NCBI RefSeq assembly: GCF_000327485.1
Contig: NC_019943.1
Coordinates: 1,364,001 to 1,428,000, forward strand
From: Methanoregula formicica SMSP
Lineage (GTDB): Archaea > Halobacteriota > Methanomicrobia > Methanomicrobiales > Methanospirillaceae
DNA length: 64,000 nucleotides
Direction of reading: 5' to 3'
Below the pieces are notes generated by a model that saw only the letters and a list, made by a program, of their open reading frames with translations, was not told the DNA's origin and ran no database searches. Positions within the stretch are counted from its first letter, which is position 1. Every line of letters begins with the position of its first letter. The translations under genes were made by a program, and so were the position numbers. Positions 27,000 to 35,869 of this stretch are shown here, one piece after another.

Positions 27000-27989
27000 T
27001 TACAGCGACCTTACTGATACCCAGAGATGGAGATCGCGATAGCTCCGGTTGATACGTTCTGTCCCGGTGATCCCGTCATCAGGCACGGTCTCGTTGAAGA
27101 GGAGGAACTCGAGCCGGTTATAGTCCCCGGCAGCAACCGGCACGATGGTGTAGGGCATGACCGTGGTCTGGTTATGGGCGACCTGTACCGGGAAGCGGTC
27201 GATACGGTCCATGGCATGCAGGGTGCTGGTGTTTGTTCTCTCGTCGAATGTCATCTTCATAAAATATGTCTCGACCGTGTAGTTCACCGGCCGGTACTCG
27301 TGGTTGCCGATACCAATATAGAGGGAGCTGTTCGTCCCGGCGACGAGGCGGGTGGGATAATCGGCAGCCTTCTGGTTCTCCCCGAGGATAAAGAACTCCG
27401 TGAACTTCTCGCCTTCCTTGGGGACAACGATGACAAAGACCGTTGTGGCAATGGCCCCGACAATTGCAACAAGGAGGATGATGGAAAGGATCCGGTCGGT
27501 GCGTGAACGTTCAGATTGGGGAAAGAATTCAGTTACGAGGGTACTCCGGATCTCCTGGAACGGGACAACGAACCGTTCTTCCTCCGGAACCTGCGCCCTG
27601 CGGTACTGGGCAAGGAGGCACAGGGAGACGGTGATCAGTGACAGGGAGACAATAATCGGATCGAGCCGGATCCCCCAGGGCGTATAGTTCAGGACAAGCC
27701 CTGTGAGAGGAACAACCGCAATGGAAAGCCCGAACGAGAGTGCAATCCTCTCGATGCCATCGAGATCGCGGGCAGCGGGAAAGAGGGCCGCTATCAGCGC
27801 ATAGCCGGGGATGAACACGACCAGCGGGATACCGAACAGGATGCGGAGGAAAGACTCGTTCAGGACGGGAACGTAGATGCAGAGAAGCGCAAAAAGAAGC
27901 CAGAGTTCGCAGGCCAAAAGGTCACGGGGCACCCGTGTTGTCGCAAACGCGGCAACAACCGTATCATATGGGTGCCGCGGCTGATCCAT
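27000..27989 (-). CDS. DUF1616 membrane protein
   Basis: This protein of about 329 residues has the DUF1616 layout. It has four membrane helices in the first half, including the marked ILFGIPLVVFIPGYALIAALF region, and a fifth near residue 180 followed by a beta-rich outer domain. The outer part contains the conserved GIGNHEYRPVNYTVE segment. The family occurs in archaeal surface-protein loci, and its role is unknown. The start could be ATG 27989 or GTG 28004. It is convergent with the MoxR operon and might belong to the same surface function. Confidence 0.75.
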   Translation of the reverse strand: MDQPRHPYDTVVAAFATTRVPRDLLACELWLLFALLCIYVPVLNESFLRILFGIPLVVFIPGYALIAALFPAARDLDGIERIALSFGLSIAVVPLTGLVLNYTPWGIRLDPIIVSLSLITVSLCLLAQYRRAQVPEEERFVVPFQEIRSTLVTEFFPQSERSRTDRILSIILLVAIVGAIATTVFVIVVPKEGEKFTEFFILGENQKAADYPTRLVAGTNSSLYIGIGNHEYRPVNYTVETYFMKMTFDERTNTSTLHAMDRIDRFPVQVAHNQTTVMPYTIVPVAAGDYNRLEFLLFNETVPDDGITGTERINRSYRDLHLWVSVRSL

Positions 27990-28004
27990 GACAGGAATAT
28001 TCAC

Positions 28005-28369
28005 TGTTCAGGATATTATGCATGTCGGGATTATTGCCGTCTGCAATGGCAGGTACGCGTCACTTATAGGGAAAAAAGGGCTCTTTTGAAATTCTATGAA
28101 GTAGTGATGGGGGTTGATGCCCCCATACCGCCGTTTGCGATGAACGGCCGCCGAAGTCGAAGAACGCTTCGCGCTCTTCTTATTATTCTGGTTTTTCAAA
28201 CCAGTCGGAGGCGCAAGGGGGGGCAACTATCCGGAAGGAGGTTTTTTACAGAGTGCGCTATGCCGCCCCGCGGTACAGGAATCTGATGAAAATCCCTTGG
28301 ATTATTCATACCGGCAAAAACGTGTATCCGGCCGTGACAGGAATTCCCGGAAGTGAGCGGCCCTCAGAC
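28005..28369. other. Intergenic region containing a dispersed repeat copy
   Basis: The 365-base gap between the DUF1616 and receiver genes has no convincing coding sequence. Its middle (28100-28182) is an inverted copy of the hairpin-bearing repeat at 47300-47380. The rest is unremarkable. Confidence 0.6.
28100..28182 (-). repeat. Dispersed hairpin repeat, copy 1
   Basis: On the minus strand this copy reads GCGTTCTTCGACT, then GGCGGCCGTTCATCGCAAA, then GGTATGGGGGCATCA and CCCCCAT. It matches the plus-strand copy at 47300-47380 with few changes. It contains two foldable parts: GAAGAACGC with GCGCTCTTC (one mismatch, 28159-28179), and ATGGGGG with CCCCCAT (28107-28126). Two copies in opposite orientation, both intergenic, suggest a small non-coding mobile or regulatory element. 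Confidence 0.65.
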
Positions 28370-29713
28370 TTACCAGGTGATCTCCGGAACGCCCTTGGAC
28401 CGGAAAACGGTATTAATCTCCTTCTTCAGCTGCTCGGCACGCTTTTCGTTGACCCGGGTTATCATGGTGATCTGCTCGATGACCTCTTTGTTCTCCGGTG
28501 TCATCTCATCCGGTCCCCAGGCCGGTGTTCCGGCAGGTGCCTGCAGGATATCGATGATCTTCTTGTTGACCGAGATCCGCCGTGATAACTTTGCCAGCTC
28601 GCAGAACTTCTCCCGGTCAACGCCGACCTTCTTTGCCAGCTCAAGACCGTCCTTAAAGCGCTGTTTCCTCTGGAGGATATTGTCGATCGCACTGAAGATC
28701 TCTTCATGTCGGAAGGGCTTCGTGATATAGTCATCGATGCAGATGTTGTACTGTTTTGCTTCGGCAGAGGTGAGACGTTTGCCGGTCAGCATCAGGACCG
28801 GGATCGGTTTTGTTAAGGGATCCTTCTTGATCTGCTCGAGTGTCTCCCACCCGTTCATTGGCTGCATCAGGACATCGAGAAGGATCAGGTCGGGGAGTTG
28901 CTTTTTCAGGATGTCGAGGCATCCTTTCCCGCTGAAAGCCCGGATGGTCGCGTACCCTTCATCCGTGAGGAACTGGTCGATGATCTCTACCATCCCGGGA
29001 TCATCATCTACGATAAGTACTGTCTGTTTCACCGGTTTCTCTCCGGCAACTGCCCCCACCGGGATCCCTGTTGCCGCTGTCCTTCTTCTTACTGTCATGA
29101 TGGCAAGACCGGCCGCGAGGAAGACCGATACGGAAAATACTGCCATGAAGACAACCGGCAGGGATGTTGTTTCCGGCACCGGTTCCATTGTAGCCAGATG
29201 GGATGGCGTCCCGCGCGCCTGGCAATCCGGATCGCCGGGGTAATCAGCGCAGAAAAGCGTTGCGGCCGGCGTGAGGTCTGCGGATACTAACAATGCCCCG
29301 TTCCGCGAGTCCGTGAGGGTGAAGGCTGCCATGTCCTGCACCCAGGGGACCGTTATACTCATGTCGCTTGAGTCCCCGTCTTCCGTGTAGCCGATCAGGG
29401 TGCGCCCTTCCGGGTCGCCGAGGATGTCACCCTGGGCCCGCCAGGGTTCCCTTGTGGAGAACGAGAGCCGTTCCTTTCCGGCGGTGTCAAGGATGCTGCC
29501 TTTCAGTTCGCCGGACTGGAGTGCCAGGTTCGGGGCCCTGCCGTACTGGACCTCGGCAGATGAAAGCGTATAAGCTCCATCCAGGTAATTGAGTTGGATA
29601 CGGACAACTTTATCGAAATCGGGAACCACCTGTTCAGCGGCTGTACCGAACGGACAGATACCGCAGCACAGGATAATAATGACAAGGAGACCGGTTAGCT
29701 TGTGGAAGTTCAT
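28370..29713 (-). CDS. Membrane-anchored response-regulator receiver protein
   Basis: The 447-residue protein has an N-terminal signal peptide (1-25), an exported beta-rich domain (about 26-185) and a membrane helix (186-208). A full CheY-like receiver domain (231-350) follows. Receiver residues are intact: acidic pocket D236-D238, phospho-acceptor D280 in LILLDV, T310 and K332. A helical tail of about 95 residues follows, with no DNA-binding domain seen. Receivers are normally soluble, so a receiver fixed to the membrane behind an exported domain is unusual. It overlaps the upstream metallopeptidase gene by four bases. Confidence 0.8.
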   Translation of the reverse strand: MNFHKLTGLLVIIILCCGICPFGTAAEQVVPDFDKVVRIQLNYLDGAYTLSSAEVQYGRAPNLALQSGELKGSILDTAGKERLSFSTREPWRAQGDILGDPEGRTLIGYTEDGDSSDMSITVPWVQDMAAFTLTDSRNGALLVSADLTPAATLFCADYPGDPDCQARGTPSHLATMEPVPETTSLPVVFMAVFSVSVFLAAGLAIMTVRRRTAATGIPVGAVAGEKPVKQTVLIVDDDPGMVEIIDQFLTDEGYATIRAFSGKGCLDILKKQLPDLILLDVLMQPMNGWETLEQIKKDPLTKPIPVLMLTGKRLTSAEAKQYNICIDDYITKPFRHEEIFSAIDNILQRKQRFKDGLELAKKVGVDREKFCELAKLSRRISVNKKIIDILQAPAGTPAWGPDEMTPENKEVIEQITMITRVNEKRAEQLKKEINTVFRSKGVPEITW

Positions 29714-30828
29714 GATACAACCACCTTTCCGAGAACGTAGTTGATCCGCTGTGTTGCCGCTTCACCAAATTTTCCCCGGTACCCGCTAGCCATGATATCG
29801 GGCATGGGGTCCCAGCGCCAGTAGGGCTGGCTGCAGCTCGCTGACGAGACGGTTGCAGCCTGCTGGATCTGCCGGCATTGTGCAGGATCCCGGCCATCGG
29901 AACGTGCATCCGACTCGCAGTTCTCGCGCGAACTCCAGACATTTGCATGCGGGTCGTTCTGGTAATAATAGGTGTTGCCACAGTACGTATCGACAAGATC
30001 ATACATTGCATGCCCGGTCTCGTGCTGGATCAGGGTCAGCTGGTCGGCCGGGGCCTTCATCAGGTTGCGGCCGGGCCCATAGTCCTGGCTGCACCCGGTC
30101 GGCATGCATGCTGCGTCCGAATAAGCACCGTAGTATTTCGGGTACAGGATGACGGTTATATCGGCAAACGTCACGTCATTCCAGTAATTGCCGGGAATTG
30201 TACCGGCACAGCCGTCAAATGCATCCGCAGGTGCTGACGGGTCATAGTAGTAATAGAAATTAAACCGGTCACGGTAATCAGCAGGAAGGGGTTTTGATGA
30301 CGGGGTAATCTTGTCAAGGTCCAGATACGTCGAATGGATCACCTTCATCACGTCCTCCCTCAAGCGGGTCTCGTTGTTGATATAGACCGGTGTTGAGACC
30401 TTTGCATGGTCAGTACAACTGTAGGAGGTTGATGAAGGATAAAAAACTACGTTAATTGCACCCTTTTTCTCACTCTCTTCGTTTAAGAGTACGAGCGCAC
30501 CCCGTGCAATCTCCAAGGAGACTGTTGTCTGATCAGGATAGACAATTTTGGTTGTAACTTCCCGGAAATCCGGTTTTGTTACCCGCACGGTATGGGTCCC
30601 GTCTTTAAGGCCGTCGAGAGTAATCACCCCGGACGAGTCCGCGGTTGTCCCTTTATATGCGCCGTCAAGGTATACGAGCGCGCTCCCGACAACGGCTTTG
30701 GTACGGGCATCCTTGACAACCACCGTGAGAGATCCAGGTTCAGCGGCAGTGACAGTCCATGCCAGAGCGAGAAGGAAGACTATCATGAAGATCCTGCCTG
30801 TTCTTCCGGGATATGAAAGAAATGACAT
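29710..30828 (-). CDS. Secreted zinc metallopeptidase with PEGA-like N-terminal domain
   Basis: The 372-residue protein has a signal peptide (about 1-28) and a PEGA or carboxypeptidase-regulatory-like beta domain (31-110). A catalytic domain follows, with the zinc motif HETGH at 269-273 and a later DIMASGY that could be a Met-turn. Ten or so cysteines in the catalytic domain suggest disulfides, in line with export. The third zinc ligand is not obvious. It is co-translated with the membrane-anchored receiver protein (ATGA overlap), hinting at a joint sensing function. Confidence 0.75.
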   Translation of the reverse strand: MSFLSYPGRTGRIFMIVFLLALAWTVTAAEPGSLTVVVKDARTKAVVGSALVYLDGAYKGTTADSSGVITLDGLKDGTHTVRVTKPDFREVTTKIVYPDQTTVSLEIARGALVLLNEESEKKGAINVVFYPSSTSYSCTDHAKVSTPVYINNETRLREDVMKVIHSTYLDLDKITPSSKPLPADYRDRFNFYYYYDPSAPADAFDGCAGTIPGNYWNDVTFADITVILYPKYYGAYSDAACMPTGCSQDYGPGRNLMKAPADQLTLIQHETGHAMYDLVDTYCGNTYYYQNDPHANVWSSRENCESDARSDGRDPAQCRQIQQAATVSSASCSQPYWRWDPMPDIMASGYRGKFGEAATQRINYVLGKVVVS

Positions 30829-31216
30829 ACGGGTGTGGTAATCCCTCGCAGACAGCTGCGATCGGAAATCAGATAGTTATTATTTATTGCAGGGGGTTTA
30901 CAATACTTTCCGATCAAATATCTGTGTGATTAGGCCCATTCACAGCATTATTCCTCTATTGTACCGCATTCTCACCAGATTTACCGCTCCCTGGCAATTC
31001 ACATACTCTGGTACATGCCCCCCGCTCCGTGACAAAATACCTGTCAGGGCCGCCAGACTATCACCGGGTCTCCGTGAGCTTTAATACAGAATGAGGTGTT
31101 GTTATTATGGAACCGTGAACGGGTGCGGAGCACGCTCCGGCCTCCGTCGCAGACACCCATGATTTCCGGAACGGGTGTATGCGTGGGGGGTTTTGCACCG
31201 TGCATGGCCGAACAAT
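30829..31216. other. Intergenic region before tRNA-Arg
   Basis: This 388-base stretch holds no recognisable gene. It should contain the promoters of the minus-strand peptidase operon and of the tRNA. A short GC-rich inverted repeat (GGAGCACGCTCC) lies near 31127-31138. Confidence 0.45.
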
Positions 31217-31288
31217 GCCTCGGTAGGGTAGTGGACATCCTAGAAGCCTCCGGAGCTTTTGACCCGGGTTCAAGTCCCGGCCGGGGCG
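31217..31288 (+). tRNA. tRNA-Arg (anticodon CCG)
   Basis: The 72 bases fold as a complete cloverleaf. The acceptor stem is GCCTCGG with CCGGGGC and discriminator G. The D arm has GG-TC pairing and the loop AGTGGACA. The anticodon stem is GAAGC/GCTTT with loop CTCCGGA, so the anticodon is CCG. The T arm is CCGGG-TTCAAGT-CCCGG. The 3' CCA is not encoded, as in many archaeal tRNA genes. No intron is seen. Confidence 0.88.
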
Positions 31289-31585
31289 TTTGGTTTTCAC
31301 GTCAAAATCTCTTCTCAAAAATGAGTTATTTCATGTTAATAATTCATTAATCAACAAATAACGTGAATCCATCTGATTCTCTATAACTCAAAATTGTGAT
31401 TCCACCCACCCCATGCGGGGATCGCTCGGGCGAGTCTAAATCTGATGGTTTTGAAATTTTTTGTCTTCTCATGCTCCAAGTCTGATGACGTGTCGCTTTC
31501 TCCAATCAAACCTCGCTGAATATGACGCTCGATTTCTGCCGACCCCTCGTTAGGCAGGGACAAAAAAACTTTTGAAAATAAAGTT

Positions 31586-32623
31586 TTATAGCACCGGCTT
31601 CTTCTTCAGCGCAGCGACCAGCAGCTTTACGCTGTTCTCGAGATCCGAGAGATCAATTACCTCAACCGGTGAATGGATGTAGCGCGAGGGGACGCTGATC
31701 GTCGTGCTCGGGATGCCGCCCTTTGTCAGGTGGATCGCTGTTGCATCGGTCGTGCCCCCGCTGCCCACTTCAAGCTGCACCGGGATATTCTCTGCGTCGG
31801 CCGCTGCCTTGAGCCAGCTCACGACTTTCCGGTTTGCAATGAGTCCGCGGCCGCTGGAGTCGACAATGGTGACGACCGGGCCTTTTCCCATCTCAACTGG
31901 TGCGTCTTTCATGTCAATGCCCGGGTGGTCGCCGGGGATCGTGACATCGGTTGCAATGGCGCAGTCGGGATCAAGCGAGTACGCGCTCGTCCGCGCCCCT
32001 TTCAGGCCCACCTCTTCCTGCACAGTGAAAACCGCATAAATTGTATGCGGGGACTTCACTTCCTGCATGGCCTTGATCAGCATCGCGACACCGGCCCGGT
32101 TATCAAAGGCCTTGCCGGTTACGCGGTTGTTTGCGAGTTCCGCGAACTGCCTGTCGATGGTAACGGGAGTGCCGACATCGATACCCAGGAGTTCCACTTC
32201 CTGCCGGTTCGATGCCCCGACATCGATGAACATGTCGTCGATCTTGACACCTTTCTTGCGCTCCTCGTCATTCATCATGTGCACGGGCTTGCCGCCGACA
32301 ACGCCGTACACCGGCCCTTTTGTCGAGTGCAGGACAACCCGCTGGGTGTAGAGCACGGGATCGTACCAGCCGCCAAGCGCGACAAAGCGGATGAAGCCCT
32401 TCTCGTCGACATATTTCACCATCAGGCCGATCTCGTCCATGTGGGCGGCCAGCATCACTGAAAACTTCCCGCCTTTCTTTGTTGCGATCAGGTTGCCCAT
32501 CGCGTCCTCGCGGATATCGTCCACGTGGCCTTTGAGCTCCTTTTTTACAATCGCAAATACGCTGCCTTCACTGCCCGACACACCGTGGGCATTGGATAAT
32601 TTTGCTAACAGTTCCCTGACCAT
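31586..32623 (-). CDS. M42-family aminopeptidase (TET-like)
   Basis: The 345-residue enzyme has the M42 zinc residues in order: AAHMDEIG, a central FDNRAG, the catalytic pair VQEEVGLKGA and the late SRYIHSPVEV. M42 peptidases form large dodecameric shells in archaea and trim short peptides left by the proteasome. It lies 4 bases downstream of the aminotransferase gene, so co-transcription with it and with hxlB is likely. Confidence 0.9.
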   Translation of the reverse strand: MVRELLAKLSNAHGVSGSEGSVFAIVKKELKGHVDDIREDAMGNLIATKKGGKFSVMLAAHMDEIGLMVKYVDEKGFIRFVALGGWYDPVLYTQRVVLHSTKGPVYGVVGGKPVHMMNDEERKKGVKIDDMFIDVGASNRQEVELLGIDVGTPVTIDRQFAELANNRVTGKAFDNRAGVAMLIKAMQEVKSPHTIYAVFTVQEEVGLKGARTSAYSLDPDCAIATDVTIPGDHPGIDMKDAPVEMGKGPVVTIVDSSGRGLIANRKVVSWLKAAADAENIPVQLEVGSGGTTDATAIHLTKGGIPSTTISVPSRYIHSPVEVIDLSDLENSVKLLVAALKKKPVL

Positions 32624-32627
32624 GGTA

Positions 32628-33731
32628 TCACTTCACAAGGTTTCCAATCCGCTCAAGTGCTGTCATAATATTCTGCCGCGATGTGGCATAACTGAACCGG
32701 GTGTATTCCGGGGCATTGGCACCGAACGCCGTGCCGGGTACCACAATAACACCGGCTTCGATAATCTTCTCTGTGAGGGCGGGTTTCATCGGGACGAACG
32801 TGTAGAACGCCCCCTCGGGCTTCGGGAAATCAAAACCAAGACTTTTCAGTCCGCCCCAGATGAGGTCGCGCCGTGCCTCATACTCGTCCCGCATGACTTT
32901 CACTGCGCTCTGGTCTCCTTCATACGCAGCCACTGCCGCGTACTGGGCGATTGAGGTGGCGCAGGCCTGGCAGTACTGGTGGACCTTCAGGCATTGCCCG
33001 ATGATCTCGGGAGATGCCGCAAGATACCCGATACGCCATCCGGTCATCGCGTAGGTCTTGCTCGTGGCATTGATGGTGATCACATTATCACCGAACTGCG
33101 CTGCGCTCACGTGCTTCTTGCCATAGATGAAATGCTCGTACACTTCATCGGAGATGATGGTGACTCCCTTGTCTGCTGCGCACTCGACAAGGGCCCGGAT
33201 CGACTCCTCGCTCTCAACCGCGCCGGTCGGGTTGCCGGGTGAGTTGATGACCATGAGCTTTGCCCCGGCCATCAGCTTCTTTGCCGCCTCGACATCGATA
33301 TGGAGCGTTTTTGTCAGCGGCACGCTGACCGGTTTTCCGCCGGCAATGGTGGCAAGCGAGGAGTACGACACAAAACCCGGGTCAGGGCAGAGGACGCGAT
33401 CACCGGGGTTCAGCATGGCCTGCATGACAATGTGGAGTGCCTCGCTCGCACCGGCCGTGACAATCAGCTGGTCAGGATGGTACTTGATCCCGTTCTCGTT
33501 TTTGAACTTTTTACTGATAGCGGTACGGAGTTCCGGCAGGCCGTTGTTCGTAGTATAGCCGGTTTTTCCATCCTGGATTGCTTTGATTGCAGCATCCTTG
33601 ATATGCTGCGGGGTGTCGAAGTCCGGCTGGCCGAGGCCTAAGTTGATCGATCCCGGGCCTGCAGCTTCGAAGATCTTTCGGATGCCGGAGATCTCGATTC
33701 CGGCAACCCGTTCTGAAAATTTCATGGTCAT
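32628..33731 (-). CDS. Class I PLP aminotransferase (aspartate aminotransferase family)
   Basis: The protein of 367 residues has the class I motifs GLGQPDFDTP near the start, INSPGNPTGAV, ISDEVYEHF and the lysine motif SKTYAMTGWRIGYLA. It transfers amino groups between amino acids and 2-oxo acids; the precise amino acid cannot be told. I chose the ATG at 33731 because GAGG lies six bases before it; 33725 is an alternative two codons later. It sits between hxlB and the M42 peptidase with very short gaps. Confidence 0.87.
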   Translation of the reverse strand: MTMKFSERVAGIEISGIRKIFEAAGPGSINLGLGQPDFDTPQHIKDAAIKAIQDGKTGYTTNNGLPELRTAISKKFKNENGIKYHPDQLIVTAGASEALHIVMQAMLNPGDRVLCPDPGFVSYSSLATIAGGKPVSVPLTKTLHIDVEAAKKLMAGAKLMVINSPGNPTGAVESEESIRALVECAADKGVTIISDEVYEHFIYGKKHVSAAQFGDNVITINATSKTYAMTGWRIGYLAASPEIIGQCLKVHQYCQACATSIAQYAAVAAYEGDQSAVKVMRDEYEARRDLIWGGLKSLGFDFPKPEGAFYTFVPMKPALTEKIIEAGVIVVPGTAFGANAPEYTRFSYATSRQNIMTALERIGNLVK

Positions 33732-33739
33732 GGTTTTCC

Positions 33740-34339
33740 TCATTCGATGTTCGTGTGGCGGTTCTTGAGCGAAGACTCGTCGGTCTTTGTAATCTCCATG
33801 AGCCGGGAAATGACGGCATCGGCAAAGATCATGGACGCAGTCTCAAAGAGTGTGCCAAGCGGGGCAAACGACTTGTGCTCTCCCATCATCTGGCGGATCT
33901 CAAATTCCACGGCATCGTCAGTCACTGCATCGCGCTGGTGTTCGATGACGACATTGCAGTCGGAGATCCTGCCAATCCGTGAATCCGCATTGGAGGTGAT
34001 GAGACAGATGTGCGCCCCAATCTCCTTTGCCGTCTCCGCGATATCCGCCACGGTCTTGGTCCTGCCGGATCCGGAGAAGATCACGATCAGGTCTCCCCCG
34101 GAGAGCGCCGGGGTGATGGTCTCTCCGACCACGTAGGCCTGCATACCGAGGTGCATCAGCCGCATGGCAAATGCCTTCGCTACAAGTCCCGAGCGCCCGG
34201 CGCCGATCACGTATACCCGCTTTGCCTTGAGGATCTCTTCGAGGAATTTTTCGACATCGTCATCGGAGATGGTGTTGGTAATCTTCCGGATCTTCGATGC
34301 CATCAAGAGCATCATCTCCTGAACCCTGTGGCGCTCCAT
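33740..34339 (-). CDS. hxlB: 6-phospho-3-hexuloisomerase, SIS domain
   Basis: The 199-residue SIS-domain protein has the phosphosugar site GAGRSGLVAKAFAMRLMHLG and the downstream IVIFSGSGRT loop, both typical of HxlB. It interconverts hexulose-6-phosphate and fructose-6-phosphate; in archaea it is used mainly to make pentose phosphates and fix formaldehyde. No HxlA partner is seen here. It ends nine bases before the aminotransferase start and probably heads that operon. Confidence 0.87.
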   Translation of the reverse strand: MERHRVQEMMLLMASKIRKITNTISDDDVEKFLEEILKAKRVYVIGAGRSGLVAKAFAMRLMHLGMQAYVVGETITPALSGGDLIVIFSGSGRTKTVADIAETAKEIGAHICLITSNADSRIGRISDCNVVIEHQRDAVTDDAVEFEIRQMMGEHKSFAPLGTLFETASMIFADAVISRLMEITKTDESSLKNRHTNIE

Positions 34340-34451
34340 GGTTTTCTCCAGAAATGATGCATCTACAAAGCAGATGAGGATTTCTACAGAGCGAGCCCGT
34401 TGCGTAACATAGGTCCACGGGGATAGATCTATATGGGATGTTCATACAATC

Positions 34452-35318
34452 TTGACTGTGATATCCCCGCTCGTCAAATGCTCGCCATTCATCAAGTGGG
34501 CCGGTGGCAAGCGGCAGCTGCTTGTAGAGCTGGACTGCCGCCTCCCGGAATTTTGGGATACCTATTACGAACCGTTTGTCGGGGGCGGTGCACTGCTCGT
34601 CCACCTTGAGAACAAGGGGCTCTTAAAAAAAGCGGTCATCTCCGACCTCAACAGCGAACTCATCAACCTGTACCGGGTTGTTCAGGACACCCCGGGAGCT
34701 CTCATCACGGCGCTCGCAAACGAGGATTTCCAGAATAATGAGGCCTCATATAAGAAGCACAAAGAGCGGTTCAATGCACTGATCGGCAGCAGGAACCATT
34801 CTCTCGAAAGGGCTGCCTTGCTCATCTTCCTCAACAAGCACGGGTTCAACGGGCTCTGGCGGGTGAACCGGAAGGGTAAGTTCAACGTCCCGTTTGGCAG
34901 TTACACGAAGCGTTCCATCCCCTCGGACACGAGCATCCTCAAGTTCTCTGCCATGCTTGAGAAGGTGAAGGTTGAGAACCGCGACTTTGCATTGGCCGTG
35001 AAGACCGCAAAGAAGGGAGACTTCATCTATTTCGATCCCCCCTACCAGCCGCTCTCGAAGACGGCAAACTTCACGGACTATAACTCCCACGGGTTTCCGT
35101 TCACTGAGCAGGAGCGCCTCGCCCGGTTATTCCGCCGGCTCACAAAGAAGGGGGTCTGCATCATGCTCAGCAACTCCAAGGTGCCGGAGATCGAGGAACT
35201 GTATGCTGATTTCCATATTGAGTCGGTGAATGCCAAGCGTTTCATCAACTGCAATGGCGAACGGAGACGGGGGATCCAGGAGATCATTGTCACGAACTAT
35301 GCCTTTGATAAGAAATGA
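34452..35318 (+). CDS. dam: DNA adenine methylase (Dam family, GATC-type)
   Basis: The 288-residue methyltransferase has the class alpha order: motif I FIKWAGGKRQLL near the start, then YYEPFVGGGALLVHL, and catalytic motif IV FDPPYQPL near residue 195. Enzymes of this family methylate adenine, usually in GATC. No restriction gene is adjacent, so it may be an orphan methylase. The start is TTG at 34452 or GTG at 34458. It is divergent from hxlB. Confidence 0.85.
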   Translation: MTVISPLVKCSPFIKWAGGKRQLLVELDCRLPEFWDTYYEPFVGGGALLVHLENKGLLKKAVISDLNSELINLYRVVQDTPGALITALANEDFQNNEASYKKHKERFNALIGSRNHSLERAALLIFLNKHGFNGLWRVNRKGKFNVPFGSYTKRSIPSDTSILKFSAMLEKVKVENRDFALAVKTAKKGDFIYFDPPYQPLSKTANFTDYNSHGFPFTEQERLARLFRRLTKKGVCIMLSNSKVPEIEELYADFHIESVNAKRFINCNGERRRGIQEIIVTNYAFDKK

Positions 35319-35869
35319 CTGAACTCTATGCCGTAAAATTGAGATCCACAATTTCTTTTTTATGCTATGCAGAAATGCCATGCAAATAATGAGGGTTATT
35401 AGCAGGTTCTGTCACAACATGGTCGTTGTGCAAACCGGTCCCTGACCGGCAACAGCACGGTGCAGACAACGCTGGTAAGAAAACGGGAAGATACCGGAAA
35501 TTGCCCCAAAAGATATCCCGGGTTGTGTTCCTCGTGATCCGGCTGATTCCTGGAGAAGAAGATCTTCCGGGCCCGGATCACCCTCATGCGCGACAACCCG
35601 TCCGCAGCATACCCGTCAGTAAGTACCAGTGTGAATACGAAAGATATGGAGGTGACGCCTGAGAAACCGGTCAAACGTGGTTGAGCAGAGACAAAGGAGA
35701 TAAGATTGGTGTCTCCCGCTTCCAATGCACAATGCCCCCACTCCCCATTAACCTTACAATACCGTTTTTCGCCTCAGGCAATCCGGCCCGTCTGCGGGGG
35801 CGGGCTGGAAATGCCCTTTATTAGTTGTCTGGTACACCGGCTCTTTCCGGATAGTATCCAGATCAACAA
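35319..35869. other. Intergenic region, no gene recognised
   Basis: The 550-base gap between the Dam and ACT-MBL genes carries only short frames without family features. One small perfect hairpin, CCGGTC-CCT-GACCGG, lies near 35438-35452. The minus-strand frame 35399-35725 has one hydrophobic patch but no other coding sign. Confidence 0.45.

Noticed and set aside
35399-35725. Minus-strand frame of 108 codons in the gap after the Dam methylase gene.
   Set aside because: One weak hydrophobic patch and no family motif; codon use does not resemble the neighbours.
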